Positions 1 to 11,100 of a DNA stretch of 64,000 nucleotides are shown here, one piece after another. This stretch comes from Cliona cf. orientalis (lineage: Eukaryota > Porifera > Demospongiae > Clionaida > Clionaidae), in assembly GCA_963930775.1 (NCBI GenBank), contig OZ005705.1:4340001-4404000 (forward strand), given 5' to 3'. Within the stretch, counting starts at the first letter, position 1, and each line of letters starts with the position of its first letter. A program made the position numbers and the translations under genes. The notes under the pieces were generated by a model that saw nothing but the letters and a program-made list of their open reading frames with translations, was not told the origin of the DNA and made no database searches.

Positions 1-95
1 TCTGCATGCTCATGTAAAAATTATCCCCCCAAGTGCTCCCAATCCCCCCATGAATTAGATTATTTAATTATTTAAATATGCTTTTTTTTTCTACA
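1..95. repeat. Truncated copy of the block at 3247-3340
   Basis: The first 95 bases repeat 3247-3340 almost exactly: a GCTCATGTAAAAATT start, a C-rich stretch and a long T run. This is probably the cut end of the repeat that leads into the array at 2.9-6.3 kb. The following 600 bases (96-716) are AT-rich and show no gene or clear repeat. Confidence 0.7.
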
Positions 96-716
96 AGCTA
101 AACCACACCACAAATAAAAGAATTATGATAACCTACTCCAGAGAACACAACCACATTGCCAGTATATATTCGCTTTGTAAGAGGCTGTTGATAATTTGCT
201 GTTGAGTCACATATACCCGATAAACCATTATTTATATTCGATCATGTATCCCAGTCTGCATGTAGAAAAGTCAATATCAAGGTTAGCATCCATGGACATT
301 ATGTATACCCTCTGACGTACCTTCAGCTGATGAAAGTTCACTGCTCTGTACATTTAAGGCCTGGGTCCTCTTGAACTGGAGCGAGGGTCACATATCAGCT
401 TATGGAGGCTACTTGGAGCAAGCTATGTACTTTTAACTTGGAAGATAGTTACTACACACGATATAGATTCTAATTAATTAACTAATGGCCACGCCCACCT
501 GTTTATTAATTAGCGGTAATTAAAAATATCCATACACTCACTTAGGCGGCGTATATAGAAACTAGGTAGGCTCTAGTTGAGGAGGTCTTCCTAATAACCA
601 TGACTAGCACTACCAATTTTCAAATTAGCGTCTTACGTGCATGTACCTCCGGGGAGTTATAAGCCTACGAAAACCGAAATTGTAGTCAACTTCGAGCTAA
701 TTAAATATTCATAGCC

Positions 717-920
717 TTGTGTTGGCTTTATGATAGAAACTTACGGTTTGCTAACAAGGAATATACCAGAAGAATGTCCGCTCTTTCCAATGAGTACACT
801 CAAAGCAAGACTCAGGGCGGCTATGTACGCCGCCTTTCTCGATCCAGTCGGCCATCTCCAGCTGCTCCGAGTAGCCTCGAGCGCTTGATACACGAACAAC
901 TGCTCTTGATACGACAATAG
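717..920 (+). CDS. Possible orphan exon, unrecognised
   Basis: A short open stretch whose second half reads like real coding sequence: an internal ATG at about 774 begins MSALSNEYTQ, followed by a Ser/Arg/Pro-rich tract and an Ile/Leu/Gln-rich end before a TAG. An AG acceptor-like site (ATTCATAG) lies at about 713, so it could be a last exon of a gene whose other exons are outside the window. No family was recognised and no partner exon was found. It may be chance. The 730 bases after it (921-1652) show no gene; there is a small GC-rich, CpG-containing patch near 1105-1130. Confidence 0.22.
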   Translation: MCWLYDRNLRFANKEYTRRMSALSNEYTQSKTQGGYVRRLSRSSRPSPAAPSSLERLIHEQLLLIRQ

Positions 921-1652
921 CCTAGCCTAATAATATAGACTCTATGCTAAAGGCTAAATAGATCCTGCGGCTAACTCACGATCACCTAGCTACCTTATAC
1001 ACAATGTTTTCTAGCCTCCTAGCCACTCGTTTCTATACAAAGCTAACTGTCAGCCATTGGCCACACCCCCGTATATTTTCAATTATTTCCGTTCACCTCC
1101 GGATACGTACGTAGCGCGCGCCCCAGGCCTTAACATGCCAGAGTGTTGAATTTGCTCAGTGCATACGGTAATATCATGATAATAATAATGATTATTACAT
1201 CACTCATAGCAAGTAGGTATGAATTATTATACCGATCAGAATTTAACAATGACTCCTAGACTTACGATTAAGTTTGCTGTTAGAATTTTCAGCTTCGTAT
1301 TATAGATATCAAATGCTGTAGAAGCAGGGTCAACAGGAATGTGGATTGCTGCAGTAAATTGTAAATATTTATAATATTGCTAGCTATTAAGCACAGTCAC
1401 TAATTACATGCACCTTAGTGGTTTGAACCTGCCATTGATTCCTGCAGCTCAGAGTTTAATTATTACACCAAAATGCAGTTTTGAGTGGTTGTGACTGCAT
1501 GCTTAATTATTTTTCTGCTGATAATATTATTATAATTATTGCAACCAAGACAGAGCACCTACATGCATAATATGTGTATCTACAATCAGTAATACTCTAT
1601 TTACAATAACAATAATAATACATGTATAACATCACAAATGTACTGCTATACT

Positions 1653-1973
1653 CAGTGGCGTGTCCAGGATTTGAAGGAGGGAGGTGCTAAGCCAATCGCG
1701 CGCGAAGCGCGCGCGCAAAATTTTAAGCCACGCCCCTCGCTAACGCGTTCTTGAAGATAGCTGGCTGACAAAGAAGGCTGTTTTGGCCAAGTAGCGACAA
1801 GAAAGAGTTGTTTAGAGAGCGAATTGTAGAGGCCAGTAAGTTTATTGTTGGTTCTAGCTACCAATTGTCGATTATCAGCATAAATAGTTGCCACTGAGCT
1901 ACTGATCTGACTGTTGTTCCAGAGCTGAGGGGGGTGCTCGAGCACCCTGAGCCCCCCCTTGGACACGCCACTG
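1653..1973. mobile_element. MITE, CAGTGGCG termini, 5-bp target duplication
   Basis: A 321-bp element bounded by inverted CAGTGGCGTGTCCA ends and flanked by ATACT on both sides. Its size and termini match the element at 49697-50016, which also has a 5-bp duplication. CAGTGGCG ends with a 5-bp duplication resemble hAT5-type non-autonomous elements; this assignment rests on recalled family features. No transposase is present. Confidence 0.8.
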
Positions 1974-2863
1974 ATACTAGCTATGATTAATTATTATTTA
2001 TTCATCAGAGTTTCTGAGTCATCACAATCGCCATAGAGTGCTGCTGTGTGTGTGTGGGTTAGATTAATCATGGTGAGTATAGTGTAGACCAGTATCAGGC
2101 AAACAATAATTACAAACGTACTGGCACACAGCAAATGCACACTCATGCAGAGGTGGCAGAAGGTTGCAAACATAATTATATATAATTATGGCACAGAGCG
2201 TGGGCCTAGCAAGACTAGCACCGTCGCTAGGCTAGTAAAGGCTTTCAGTTTTAGAATAGGCCCGAGTCCGCCATTCATGTTCAGTGATTCACCATCCTAC
2301 CTACTGGCTTGGTCATTGCCAAGCGTATGCAACAAATCGTATAGATAAGTAGCTACATACACAAGTTTATTTACCTCGAAACTCAAAGTTTCTCCATGCC
2401 AGGTAAGCTTCACTGAACTTGATTTGACCACCTAGTTTCCCAGACGTAGACTCTAAACGTAGTGCCTACTTTGCCTGTCCGTGTAGCTAGGAGCGCCGTT
2501 CTTGGGTCGATTGCTTCGTTTGGACATCACCGTAGGCTTAAAAATTCTTTAGTACCTCTCGTTCATTAGCCGCTAAGGTGACCTTTGCGCGACCTCCAAC
2601 AAACCCGCAGGTATGCTCGTTTGGCCTGCTAAAGTACGCGATTGCGCGAACGCGTCATAGCCTGCGATCGAATTTGTACAGACTCTATGGCCGTACGTGA
2701 AATACGGGACTTTCCCTCCGCGTTCCAGCACTAAAACTCACATTTACTTGGATACGAAAGCGAAACTAAAAATTCTAATTGGTCAAGATTTTCCTTCCTC
2801 TCTCTGTACATGTAAATTTATCTCGTAAAACCCTTGCAATAAGCAGATAAGTTAATTATTTAA
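1974..2863. other. Apparently single-copy sequence without a recognised gene
   Basis: No exon chain could be built on either strand here. The stretch from about 2350 to 2830 has few repeats, a higher GC content than its surroundings and the clustered transcription factor-like sites described at 2706-2782, so it may be a promoter or enhancer of a gene that was not recognised. Confidence 0.4.
2706..2782. promoter_or_regulatory. Putative NF-kB / ISRE / CCAAT cluster
   Basis: GGGACTTTCC at 2706-2715 is a consensus kB site. GAAAGCGAAACT at 2756-2767 fits the interferon-stimulated response element pattern GAAANNGAAACT, and ATTGG at 2778-2782 is an inverted CCAAT box. Each long site would be expected by chance only about once in ten windows of this size, so having both within 62 bases is notable. 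Function is inferred from motif match only. Confidence 0.4.
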
Positions 2864-2934
2864 TTACATTACATTACATTACATTACATTACATTACATT
2901 ACTCATACGGAAATTCTTTTATCTTATGGTGTAA
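2864..2934. repeat. ACATT microsatellite with a right TIR remnant
   Basis: About eight TTACA repeats are followed by ATTCTTTTATCTTATGGTGT, an imperfect copy of the right terminal repeat of the elements at 3773-6276. This is the right end of a further, decayed member of that family. Confidence 0.75.
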
Positions 2935-2988
2935 CTTAGTGTTTAATTAACTACTTAGTGTATAACAAGGAGACCAGACACTAAGCAG

Positions 2989-3745
2989 AAAAAAATTGTC
3001 CAAAAACTACCATATAATCGAGCTGGATGCATAGTAGAGCCATACAATGCAAGCAGGCAGCCTATACATCAATTTTGAGTAAAGTGGGTAATGGTCGTCA
3101 CGTTGATATGCGCGCGTGGCCCCGCCCCTCACGTAGAACACATTGCAAATGCATGGCTTCCTATACAAACATATGGGAAAACTTCAAAGGGCCATAACTA
3201 AGGCGTGAATCAAGATTCCCCTGCATCAAATCTCTAGTTTCGACGCATTCTGCGTGCCCATGTAAAAATTATCCCCCCAAGTGCTCCCAACCCCCCCATG
3301 AATTAGATTATTTAATTATTTAAATATGCTTTTTTTTTCTATCAAGCTAGCGTGCACACTGAGCAGAAAGAAATTGTCCAGAAAATCACATAGTACACCT
3401 AGAATGCACAGTAGAGCCATACAAAGCAAGTAAACAACCTAGGATGCACAGTAGAACCATACAAAGCAAGCGAACAACCTGTACTACAATTTTGAAAATT
3501 TTTCTAAATAACGCACACCACGGGTATTCCCCGTTTTTCACGTAGCGCGTGGGCGGAAAACATTGCAAACGCATGGCTTCCCTATACAAACATATGGGAA
3601 AACTTTAAAGGGCTGTAACTTTAATTCTAAGGCGTGAATCAAAATTCTGTTCCATCAAATTTCCAGGTGCGATCCATTCTGCGTGCTCATGTAAACAGTT
3701 TGTCATGAATAGCTTCCCAGAGTCTCAAACATTAATTAATTATTT
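2989..3745. repeat. Tandem duplication, period about 380 bp
   Basis: Two direct copies begin at about 2989 and 3368. Shared landmarks are the AAATTGTCCA start, TAGAGCCATACAA, ATGCATGGCTTCC followed by TATACAAACATATGGGAAAAC, and a final TGCGTGC(T/C)CATGTAAA. The second copy carries an extra internal duplication of about 35 bp (3398-3470). It leads directly into the TIR array. No coding capacity. Confidence 0.75.
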
Positions 3746-3772
3746 AACAGTTTATTTCTTTCAAGCTAAACC

Positions 3773-4405
3773 ACAACCTAAGATAAAAGAATTTTATCAA
3801 GCAGTAATTAGTTAACGCTTTGTCACCGTTTTCTATCATACATGTCTGCTACAATAGGTCAGGTATGTGGTAAGGCAGAAAATCTCAAGTTGCAAACATT
3901 GATTACTATAATGTCATAATACTAATGCGTAACATATCTGAGAGTGACTTGGGGCTTGTATACGTAATCATCCCCTAGTCTAGATCCAACGTAAGGAGCA
4001 TTGCCCATAGAATGTTGTTGGTGTATGTAGACTGCCTTCCCTGCATCACTGGCAGTGAAAAAAAAGATGAAAAAAAATTGGCCCCGGATGGGATTCGAAC
4101 CAGTGCACGCATTTGACACTGGTTGGCAGACACTGAGCTTAACCATTGCACCATCTGGACAGTAGTCATTTCCTTCATACTTTAGTGGTCAGAAACTACT
4201 ACGACTCGTATTTCAAAACTGAAAGTGAAAATCAAAAATCTGAGACGATTCAATTATTATTTTTGATCCACACTACATGCTGATATAAAAATTATTGCAC
4301 AATACCTTTTCCTGTGCTTCGAATGAATTATTTACATTACATTACATTACATTACATTACATTACATTACATTACAGGCTCACATATTCTTTTATCTTAG
4401 GTTGT
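3773..4405 (-). mobile_element. TIR element with tRNA-like module, unit 1
   Basis: Left end ACAACCTAAGATAAAAGAAT, right end its reverse complement (ATTCTTTTATCTTAGGTTGT), preceded by an ACATT microsatellite. On the minus strand 4079-4160 is an 82-base tRNA-like sequence with an A-box-like TGGTGCAATGG and a perfect B-box GGTTCGAATCC type motif (GGTTCGAATCCCA). The acceptor and T stems pair poorly, so it is not a functional tRNA gene but a tRNA-derived module that could keep an internal Pol III promoter. Short open frames across this region are by-products. Confidence 0.8.
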
Positions 4406-4418
4406 AACAAGCTAAACC

Positions 4419-4990
4419 ACAACCTAAGATAAAAGAATTTTATCAAGCAGAAATTAGTTAACGGTATGTCACCATTTCCAATCATACATGTCTGCTACAA
4501 TAGGTCAGATATGTGGTAAGGCAGAAGTTGCAGACATTGATTACTAATGCCCACTATAATATCATAACGTGTATCTGAGAGTGACTTGGGGCTTGTATAC
4601 ATAATCACCCCCCAGTCTAGATCCAACATAAGGAGCATCGCCCATGGAATGTTGTTGGTGTATGTAGACTACCTTCCCAGCATCACTGGCAGTGAAAAAA
4701 AAGATGGAAAAAAATTGGCCCCAGGTGGGATTCGAACCAGTGCACGCATTTGACACTCTTTGGCAGACACTGAGCTTAACCATTGCACCATCTGGACAGT
4801 AGTAATTTCCTTCATACTTTAGTGGTCAGAAACTACTACGACTCGTATTTCAAAACTGAAAGTGAAAATCAAAAATCTGAGACGATTCAATTTTTATTTT
4901 TGATCCACTCTACATGCTGATATAAAAATTATTGCACAATACCTTTTCCTGTGCTTCGAATGAATTATTTACATTACATTACATTACATT
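4419..4990 (-). mobile_element. TIR element with tRNA-like module, unit 2
   Basis: Second copy in the array, tRNA-like module at 4716-4797 (minus). The left TIR is intact; the right TIR is missing, the unit ending in a shortened ACATT tract that runs straight into the spacer of unit 3. It differs from the other units by scattered substitutions. Confidence 0.78.
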
Positions 4991-5011
4991 ACATTTATTA
5001 CAAGCTAAACC

Positions 5012-5636
5012 ACAACCCTAAGATAAAAGAATTTTATCAAGCAGTAATTAGTTAACGCTTTGTCACCGTTTTCTATCATACATGTCTGCTACAATAGGTC
5101 AGGTATGTGGTAAGGCAGAAAATCTCAAGTTGCAAACATTGATTACTATAATATCAATACCAATGCGTATACATATCAGGGGCTTGTATATTATGTAATC
5201 ATCCCCTAGTCTAGATCCAACATAAGGAGCATCGCCCATGGAATGTTGTTGGTGTACGTAGACTGCCTTCCCAGCATCACTGGCAGTAAAAAAAAAGACG
5301 GAAAAAAAATTGGCCCCGGGTGGGATTCGAACCAGTGCACGCATTTGACACTGGTTGGCAGACTCTGAGCTTAACCATTGCACCATCTGGACAGTAGTCA
5401 TTTCCTTCATACTTTAGTGGTCAGAAACTACTACGAGTCGTATTTCAAAACTGAAAGTGAAAATCAAAAATCTGAGACGATTCAATTTTTATTTTTGATC
5501 CACTCTACATGCTGATATAAAAATTATTGCACATTGTCTTTTCCTGTGCTTCGAATGCATTATTTACATTACATTACATTACATTACATTAATTACATTA
5601 CATTACACGCTCACATATTCTTTTATCTTAGGTTGT
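5012..5636 (-). mobile_element. TIR element with tRNA-like module, unit 3
   Basis: Third copy, with left TIR (one extra C), tRNA-like module at 5311-5392 (minus), ACATT tract and intact right TIR. The 8-14 base spacer CAAGCTAAACC or similar between units is conserved, so the array grew by duplication of element plus spacer, not by independent insertions. Confidence 0.8.
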
Positions 5637-5649
5637 AACAAGCTAAACC

Positions 5650-6276
5650 ACAACCTAAGATAAAAGAATTTTATCAAGCAGTAATTAGTTAGCGGTATGT
5701 CACCATTTTCTATCATACATGTCTGCTACAATAGGTCAGGTATGTGGTAAGGCAGAAAATCTCAAGTGGCAAACATTGATTACTATAATGTCATAATACT
5801 AATGTGTAACATATCTGAGAGTGACTTGGGGCTTGTATACATAATCATCCCCTAGTCTAGATCCAACGTAAGGAGCATTGCCCATTGAATGTTGTTGGTG
5901 TATGTAGACTGCCTTCCTAGCATCACTGGCAGTGAAAAAAAAGATGGAAAAAAATTGGCCCCGGGTGGGATTCGAACCAGTGCACGCATTTGACACTGGT
6001 TGGCAGACACCGAGCTTAACCATTGCACCATCTGGACAGTAGTCATTTCCTTCATACTTTAGTGGTCAGAAACTACTACGACTCGTATTTCAAAATTGAA
6101 AGTGAAAATCAAAAATCTGAGATGATTCAATTATTATTTTTGATCCACTCTACATGCTGATATAAAAATTATTGCACAATACCTTTTCCTGTGCTTCGAA
6201 TGAATTATTTACATTACATTACATTACATTAATTACATTACATTACACGCTCACATATTCTTTTATCTTAGGTTGT
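5650..6276 (-). mobile_element. TIR element with tRNA-like module, unit 4
   Basis: Fourth copy, both TIRs intact, tRNA-like module at 5956-6037 (minus). The four modules are all 82 bases long and nearly identical, which points to recent amplification or conversion. Confidence 0.8.
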
Positions 6277-6339
6277 AACTACTTAGTGTGTAATTAGTGT
6301 ATAATTTCTACTTAGTGTGTAATATGTCTATTTTTTGTT

Positions 6340-6840
6340 AGATCCTACTTGTAACAAATCCTGTGATCTGATTGGTTAAACTGGAGTATCTATCCTTCAT
6401 AGATCAGAAAATCATGTAACCTCTGTAGAAAATCATGTAAAGCTCTGTAGAAATCATGTAAATTTTCTTGCCTATGGTTAGGGTTGTTGCTAGGCAGCAG
6501 TTTATGTGTCAAGCTTTTGGGCATTGTTGCTAGGATCTAAACATGTTAGACACTGCTTAGTCGGTTTCTACATAATAGTTAGACACTGTTTAGGAGGTTT
6601 CTACGTGATTTAGAAGACCAAAGGGCTCTGTGTAGAATCCCGAGCGAAGCTGCGCTCAGGATGCTACAGCCTCGGGCCTTTGGGTCTCTTAAAACGCGTA
6701 GAGATCTTGGACTCAGTCTCTAACTGTTATTTAGAAGACCTCAGGGCTCAGTAGAACCCTCAATCCCTTTGCTCGGGATTCTCTACACAGAGCCCTTCCG
6801 TCTTCTAAATCACATAGAAACCTCCTAAACAGTGTCTAAT
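6340..6840. repeat. Dispersed foldback repeat, copy 1
   Basis: Starts GATCCTACTTGTAACAAAT and contains an inverted pair, TTAGACACTGTTTAGGAGG against CCTCCTAAACAGTGTCTAA, with TTTAGAAGACC arms inside. Related copies are at 20546-20835 and 50501-50845. No ORF. The bases from 6841 to 7111 show nothing recognisable. Confidence 0.7.
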
Positions 6841-7111
6841 TTTATTGACTTGTTAACTCTATAGACAAACCGTAACTTTCACTCGAAAGGATACCATGCA
6901 AAATTCAGGGCTTGCCAGTATGAGACTCTACTAGCTAGCTATAGCTCACTGGCTACTGATTTATCCTCACAGATGAATATTTCAATTTATGTTACTATTT
7001 TATGCTCAAAGTTTAGAAATTGGAACGACTGGCGATAAACAAAAGCAGCAGCTTCCTAGCTACCATAGATGTATTGTGGGAACGGAGATGAGTATAATAA
7101 TTTATGATAAT

Positions 7112-7675
7112 TATAAGTATGTTTAATGTCACAATCATGGGATAATGTGGCTAGCATGCATGATCATGTATTTAATAACAGTACATGCTCACAAACATAG
7201 CCATTAGTACCGTGCGCATGCGCAGATGGAAGCGGTTGCAGAGGCCACACCCCTCCAACTAAGTGTGCAATGGCGACGTTCTCGCTCTGCTCTAACGTTA
7301 CCAGACTACTGACAGGTATGACAAAGAACAGACCTTGGCTCTCGCTTCGCTCGAGGCTCTGTGGCTAGGGCCAGCGCCTGCTCAGCAAGCCGGCCTCTCG
7401 AAACGTGCGGCGCTTTTGCGCCGATCGCTCGATCGACAAAATGCGTCTCTAGCTGTAGCTATGGCCCGAGGCATTAAGGCCACTCTTCTTTGTGCACACG
7501 GCCCTACAGTTCTGACCAATCCTGAGCCTTGTAGTGCGGAATTTCTCTCCGCCCGCGGCCGCGCGTTCATAGCAATCGGGGCGCTTCCAAGACGCGTATC
7601 CATACCCTCATGTAATGACACGGACTATATAAGAAAATTGTCGCTCTGAAAAATCTTTTTCATTGTATATATATA
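7112..7675. repeat. Dispersed non-coding repeat R7, copy 1
   Basis: Shares GTTTAATGTCACAATCATGG, GCGCATGCGCAGATGGAAGC, a CTCGCTTCGCTCGAGGCTC segment and GCGTCTCTAGCTGTAGCTAT with 49345-50222; a shorter copy is at 8600-8925. It ends in TTTTTCATTG. Open frames on both strands here mirror each other because of the GC-rich inverted CGAA/TTCG content, and are not considered genes. This copy supplies the empty site for the MITE at 49697-50016. Confidence 0.8.
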
Positions 7676-7717
7676 AAATATATTATTATTATTGTATAGT
7701 GTATTATAGCTTGTTCA

Positions 7718-7966
7718 TTAGTTATTCCTCCTTGCACGACAAAGAGCCAGTGGTGTTGGATCGCTGCTGAAGGGGTCATAGAACCTGGGTCTTTTGTTTG
7801 CTGGTTCTCTAGGAGTGCTAGTTAGTCGTTCTTCTTCCTCATCATCTTCATCGTCCAAAGTTCTCCTCTGGCTACAAGATGGGAGTGGCCTCAGATGAGA
7901 GCTAGAGGGGGCAGGTGGCTGACTTGGCCTTAGCTCCTCAGGCACTATAGACCTTTCGTTCTTCAC
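7718..7966 (-). CDS. Possible terminal exon, acidic protein, unrecognised
   Basis: An 82-codon open frame that could follow a CAGTAG acceptor at about 7977. It reads as a Pro/Ser-rich N part, an acidic run DDEDDEEEE at about residues 38-46, a basic NKRPR motif that could be a nuclear localisation signal, and a PFSSDPTPLALCRARRNN end. Composition and codon use look like host coding sequence. No upstream exon was found in 7967-8900, and no polyadenylation signal was seen. Product unknown. The flanking 7967-8392 shows nothing else. Confidence 0.33.
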   Translation of the reverse strand: MKNERSIVPEELRPSQPPAPSSSHLRPLPSCSQRRTLDDEDDEEEERLTSTPREPANKRPRFYDPFSSDPTPLALCRARRNN

Positions 7967-8392
7967 AATCTACTGCCCGCATGGAGTCTGCTGTGGTTTC
8001 GAAGTTATGGAACAGCACGAATCACCGCGACATCTCTTGAGATCTTTTTGTCACGTTTTGAAACCCCTCCAGCAACAATAATTTACGATAATTCATGCAA
8101 GCTACACCAGTATACCCTAAACCGCGAGCCAACTCATTTTCTTTGTTGACAGATTCCATTGTTGTGGACATATCGGTTGCTCAATGGACAAGTACGCAAC
8201 ATAATCAATTGGCAGCATAAACTCTCAAGTGAATGAACAAGCTAATGCCGGTCTTCAATGGATCAAAGGACAACTTGCGTATATGAAGCCAGACAATTTT
8301 ATGTTTCATGTGAAGCTCTTTCTCGCTATAACAAACATGGACAAAAAAGCTCGAATAGATTTAAGTACTTTATGTTTGTTTAAACATGAACT

Positions 8393-8514
8393 AATATCAT
8401 CCAAATAGTGATGATCAAAATCATCCAACTGTGGATGAATATAAACGTACATCAATATCATCCAAATAGTGATGATCACAATCATCCAACTGTGGATGAA
8501 TTTAATATCTTCCA
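8393..8514. repeat. Two-unit tandem repeat, period 61 bp
   Basis: AATATCATCCAAATAGTGAT starts at 8393 and again at 8454, each followed by an ATCATCCAACTGTGGATGA hairpin-forming stretch. Non-coding. Confidence 0.75.
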
Positions 8515-8599
8515 TATAAGGATGTTTGTCTGTGGCCCATTTTCATCTTTTTTTTTTAATGGGTCATTTTCATCCATATAATTTTGGATTCGGAACATA

Positions 8600-8925
8600 C
8601 CTCGATAAAGAGCAGATCTCGCCTCTCGCTTCACTCGAGGCTCAGTGGCTAGTGCCAGCACCTGCTTAGCAGGCCTCTCAAAACGCGCGGCACTTTCGCG
8701 CCGATCATTCGACAATGCGTCTCTAGCTGTAGCTATCGCCCGAGGCACTTTTCTTTGTGCACACGGTCCTACAGTTCTGACCAATCCTGAGCCTTGTAGT
8801 ACGGACTTTCTCTCCGCCCGTGCTGCGCATTCATAGCAACCGGGCGCATCCAAGATGCGTATCCATGCCTTCATGTAATGATACGGACTATATAAGAAAA
8901 ATGATCATCTGAAAAATATTTTTCA
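8600..8925. repeat. Dispersed repeat R7, truncated copy 2
   Basis: Lacks the first half of the family and begins near CAGATCTCGCCTCTCGCTTC; it ends in TTTTTCATTG, where the large composite element starts. It carries the uninterrupted GCGTCTCTAGCTGTAGCT site. Confidence 0.75.
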
Positions 8926-9069
8926 TTGATCATAGAGTCGGTAGACTCTATAAGTAGGGATGGCCCGGATATGCCATATATGTAATACATTACAAATACG
9001 CAAATATCTCAAAACGGGTAACTTTGTGAAATTTCTAAGTGTGAAAATCAGAATCTCCAGCAAATTATC

Positions 9070-9477
9070 TACCGTATTCGCTCGATCAGACGCCGCGGCT
9101 ACTATTTATTTCATCGCCAGAGTTTATGCGGCGTTTATTCGAGAGCGGCGACTATTCGAGAGCGGCGTTTATTAATACCAGTAGCTGCCAGAGAGGCAAT
9201 CCTTAGAGAAACTGTCGATTGACAGAACTGATCTAGGAGATTCTGGCCCTTTTGCTGATGTAGAAGAAGATTAGAACTTGCTCTAGACTGGTTCTCGTGC
9301 ACCTGCCATCGAAAACGAGTCGCGAGACATGTCCATGTGCTGGTGTTCTCGAATAGTAGGCGTGGCGCGGCTACTATTCGAGAGCGGCGACTATTTCGTT
9401 CAGCACTTCCGGAGGTGCGGCGACTATTCGAGAGCGGCGACTAATCGAGAGCGGCGTCTGATCAAGCGAATACGGTA
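9070..9477. mobile_element. MITE, TACCGTATTCGC termini, in left arm of composite
   Basis: Inverted ends TACCGTATTCGCTCGATCAG and CTGATCAAGCGAATACGGTA enclose several copies of CGAGAGCGGCGACTATT. The opposite arm of the composite (near 14990) has no such insert, so this came after the composite formed. Just after it, 9560-9592 is a TTTC microsatellite, mirrored by GAAA repeats at 14906-14920. Confidence 0.8.
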
Positions 9478-10289
9478 TCTAATGAGACCAAGATCGTTCC
9501 TCAAATCCATTGTATATGCCAGAACCAGATGTTCAAAAAAATGGCCATTTGTCAATCTTTCTTCTTTCTTTCTTTCTTTCTTTCTTTCTAGTTTCCAGGG
9601 CTAGCTCAAGATTGCCTTGATCTCTCATCTTAGTTTATGTATAAATCCATTCTATTTAGTAGCGTGCATTGCAGTGGCACGTTAATTTGGCGTTATCTTG
9701 ACAGTTACGTAATAGTGGGTGTGTACGGCGCATTGACAACTGGGCGTGTCTGATACGCCATTTTGTGATATAATGCGCATGCTCAGAATGTGTTGCCATG
9801 GTGAAGTCATGTGACAACGTCCTGGCCCTCGGGGATTCCCTAGCGCATTGAGCGCTTGCACTTGTACTCTGCTGGATCGATCGATCGTGGATATGAAAAC
9901 GCAAGGCTCGAGAAACGATGAGGTGCTAGGGCATAAGCAAGCTACTAGCTAGCGCGTGCAGCGCTAGTGCTCTGCTGGATAGATCATGGATGTCATGGAG
10001 CCTGCGCAAGACTCGAGGAGCGGTAACGTCTCGGTACAGATCAGCTGCTGCCAACCATGAATAAAACTTAGAACTTGGTTTTCTTCCTAAACGGAAGAGT
10101 CTCATCGCTACTTAGGCCGCCTAAAGCTGCCTTCTTTGTCAACCTCCATCGCATAGGCATAGGAACGCAAGTTAACGAGGGGCGTGGCTACAAATTTTGC
10201 GCTGATATGATCTTCGGCACCTCCCATCTTCTACACTGGAATATTGACAGCAAACCATAATAATAATGAATTATACTGAGAGCAATAAA

Positions 10290-11100
10290 AAAAGAACAGA
10301 AACAAGTATAAAAACAATTGAATAAAATTGAAGGATGAAGTAGGGATGGCAGGGTCAAAAAGTACATAAACAAGATTTGTAGGGATAATCACATCCACTA
10401 TACATCCCTACACTTGCTTTTTGAGGGGGGAAAAAACAATGATATCTTCCACACACAAGTCAAGAGTGCTTAATGAATAAGTTAGGTGCATGATAATCGA
10501 GAAAAGCAAGTGTAGGGATGTATAGAGGATGTGATTATCCCTACAAATCTTGTTCACGTACTTTTTGACCCTGCCATCCCTACTTCATCCTTCAATTTTA
10601 TTCAATTATTTTTATACTTGTATAGTATAAAAATAAAGATAGCTACAAGTATAAAACAATTGAATAAAATTGAAGAATGCCTCCAGGAGGCTAATAGGTT
10701 GAGAGAAGCATACCGGAAGAATTAATTGAAGAATGAAGTAGGGATAGTAGGATCAAAAAGTACACAAACAAGAGATAATCACATCTACTATACATCCACT
10801 ACACTTGCTTTTCTCGACTATTGTGCACCTATTAATCATGGTTGACGTGTTTGTCGAGTGTGGTATGTGGGAGACATTCGTGCAGGTTGTTCCCTAGTTG
10901 TCAGGATGTTTCGGGTTTATCAGTTTTGATTCAATCGCATTATTACTGGTCATTTTTGCACCCCTCAAAAAGCAAGCGTAGGGATGTATAGTAGATGCAA
11001 TTATCTCTTAATTGTTTGTGTACTTTTTGATCCTACCATCCCTACTTCATTCTTCAATTTTATTCAATTATTTTTATACTTGTTTCTGTTCTTTTTTATT
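10290..11100. repeat. Paired palindromes at the core of the composite
   Basis: 10290-10425 is the inverted match of 10500-10620, and 10641-10815 of 10970-11100. Each arm carries AAGTAGGGATGGCAGGGTCA or similar and GCAAG(T/C)GTAGGGATGTATAG. Short loops of 70-150 bases separate the arms, so single strands would form strong hairpins. No gene. Confidence 0.7.

Noticed and set aside
4079-6037. Four functional tRNA genes
   Set aside because: B-box is perfect, but acceptor and T stems do not pair well and no clear anticodon arm forms; tRNA-derived modules fit better.
3922-6055. Repeated short ORFs (VCQPVSNACTGSNP type) as a gene family
   Set aside because: They are translations through the tRNA-like module of each TIR element and are broken differently in each copy.
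7335-8874. ORFs of 104, 79 and 130 codons in the R7 repeats
   Set aside because: Overlapping open frames on both strands in a dispersed repeat, with no conserved motif and frame breaks between copies.
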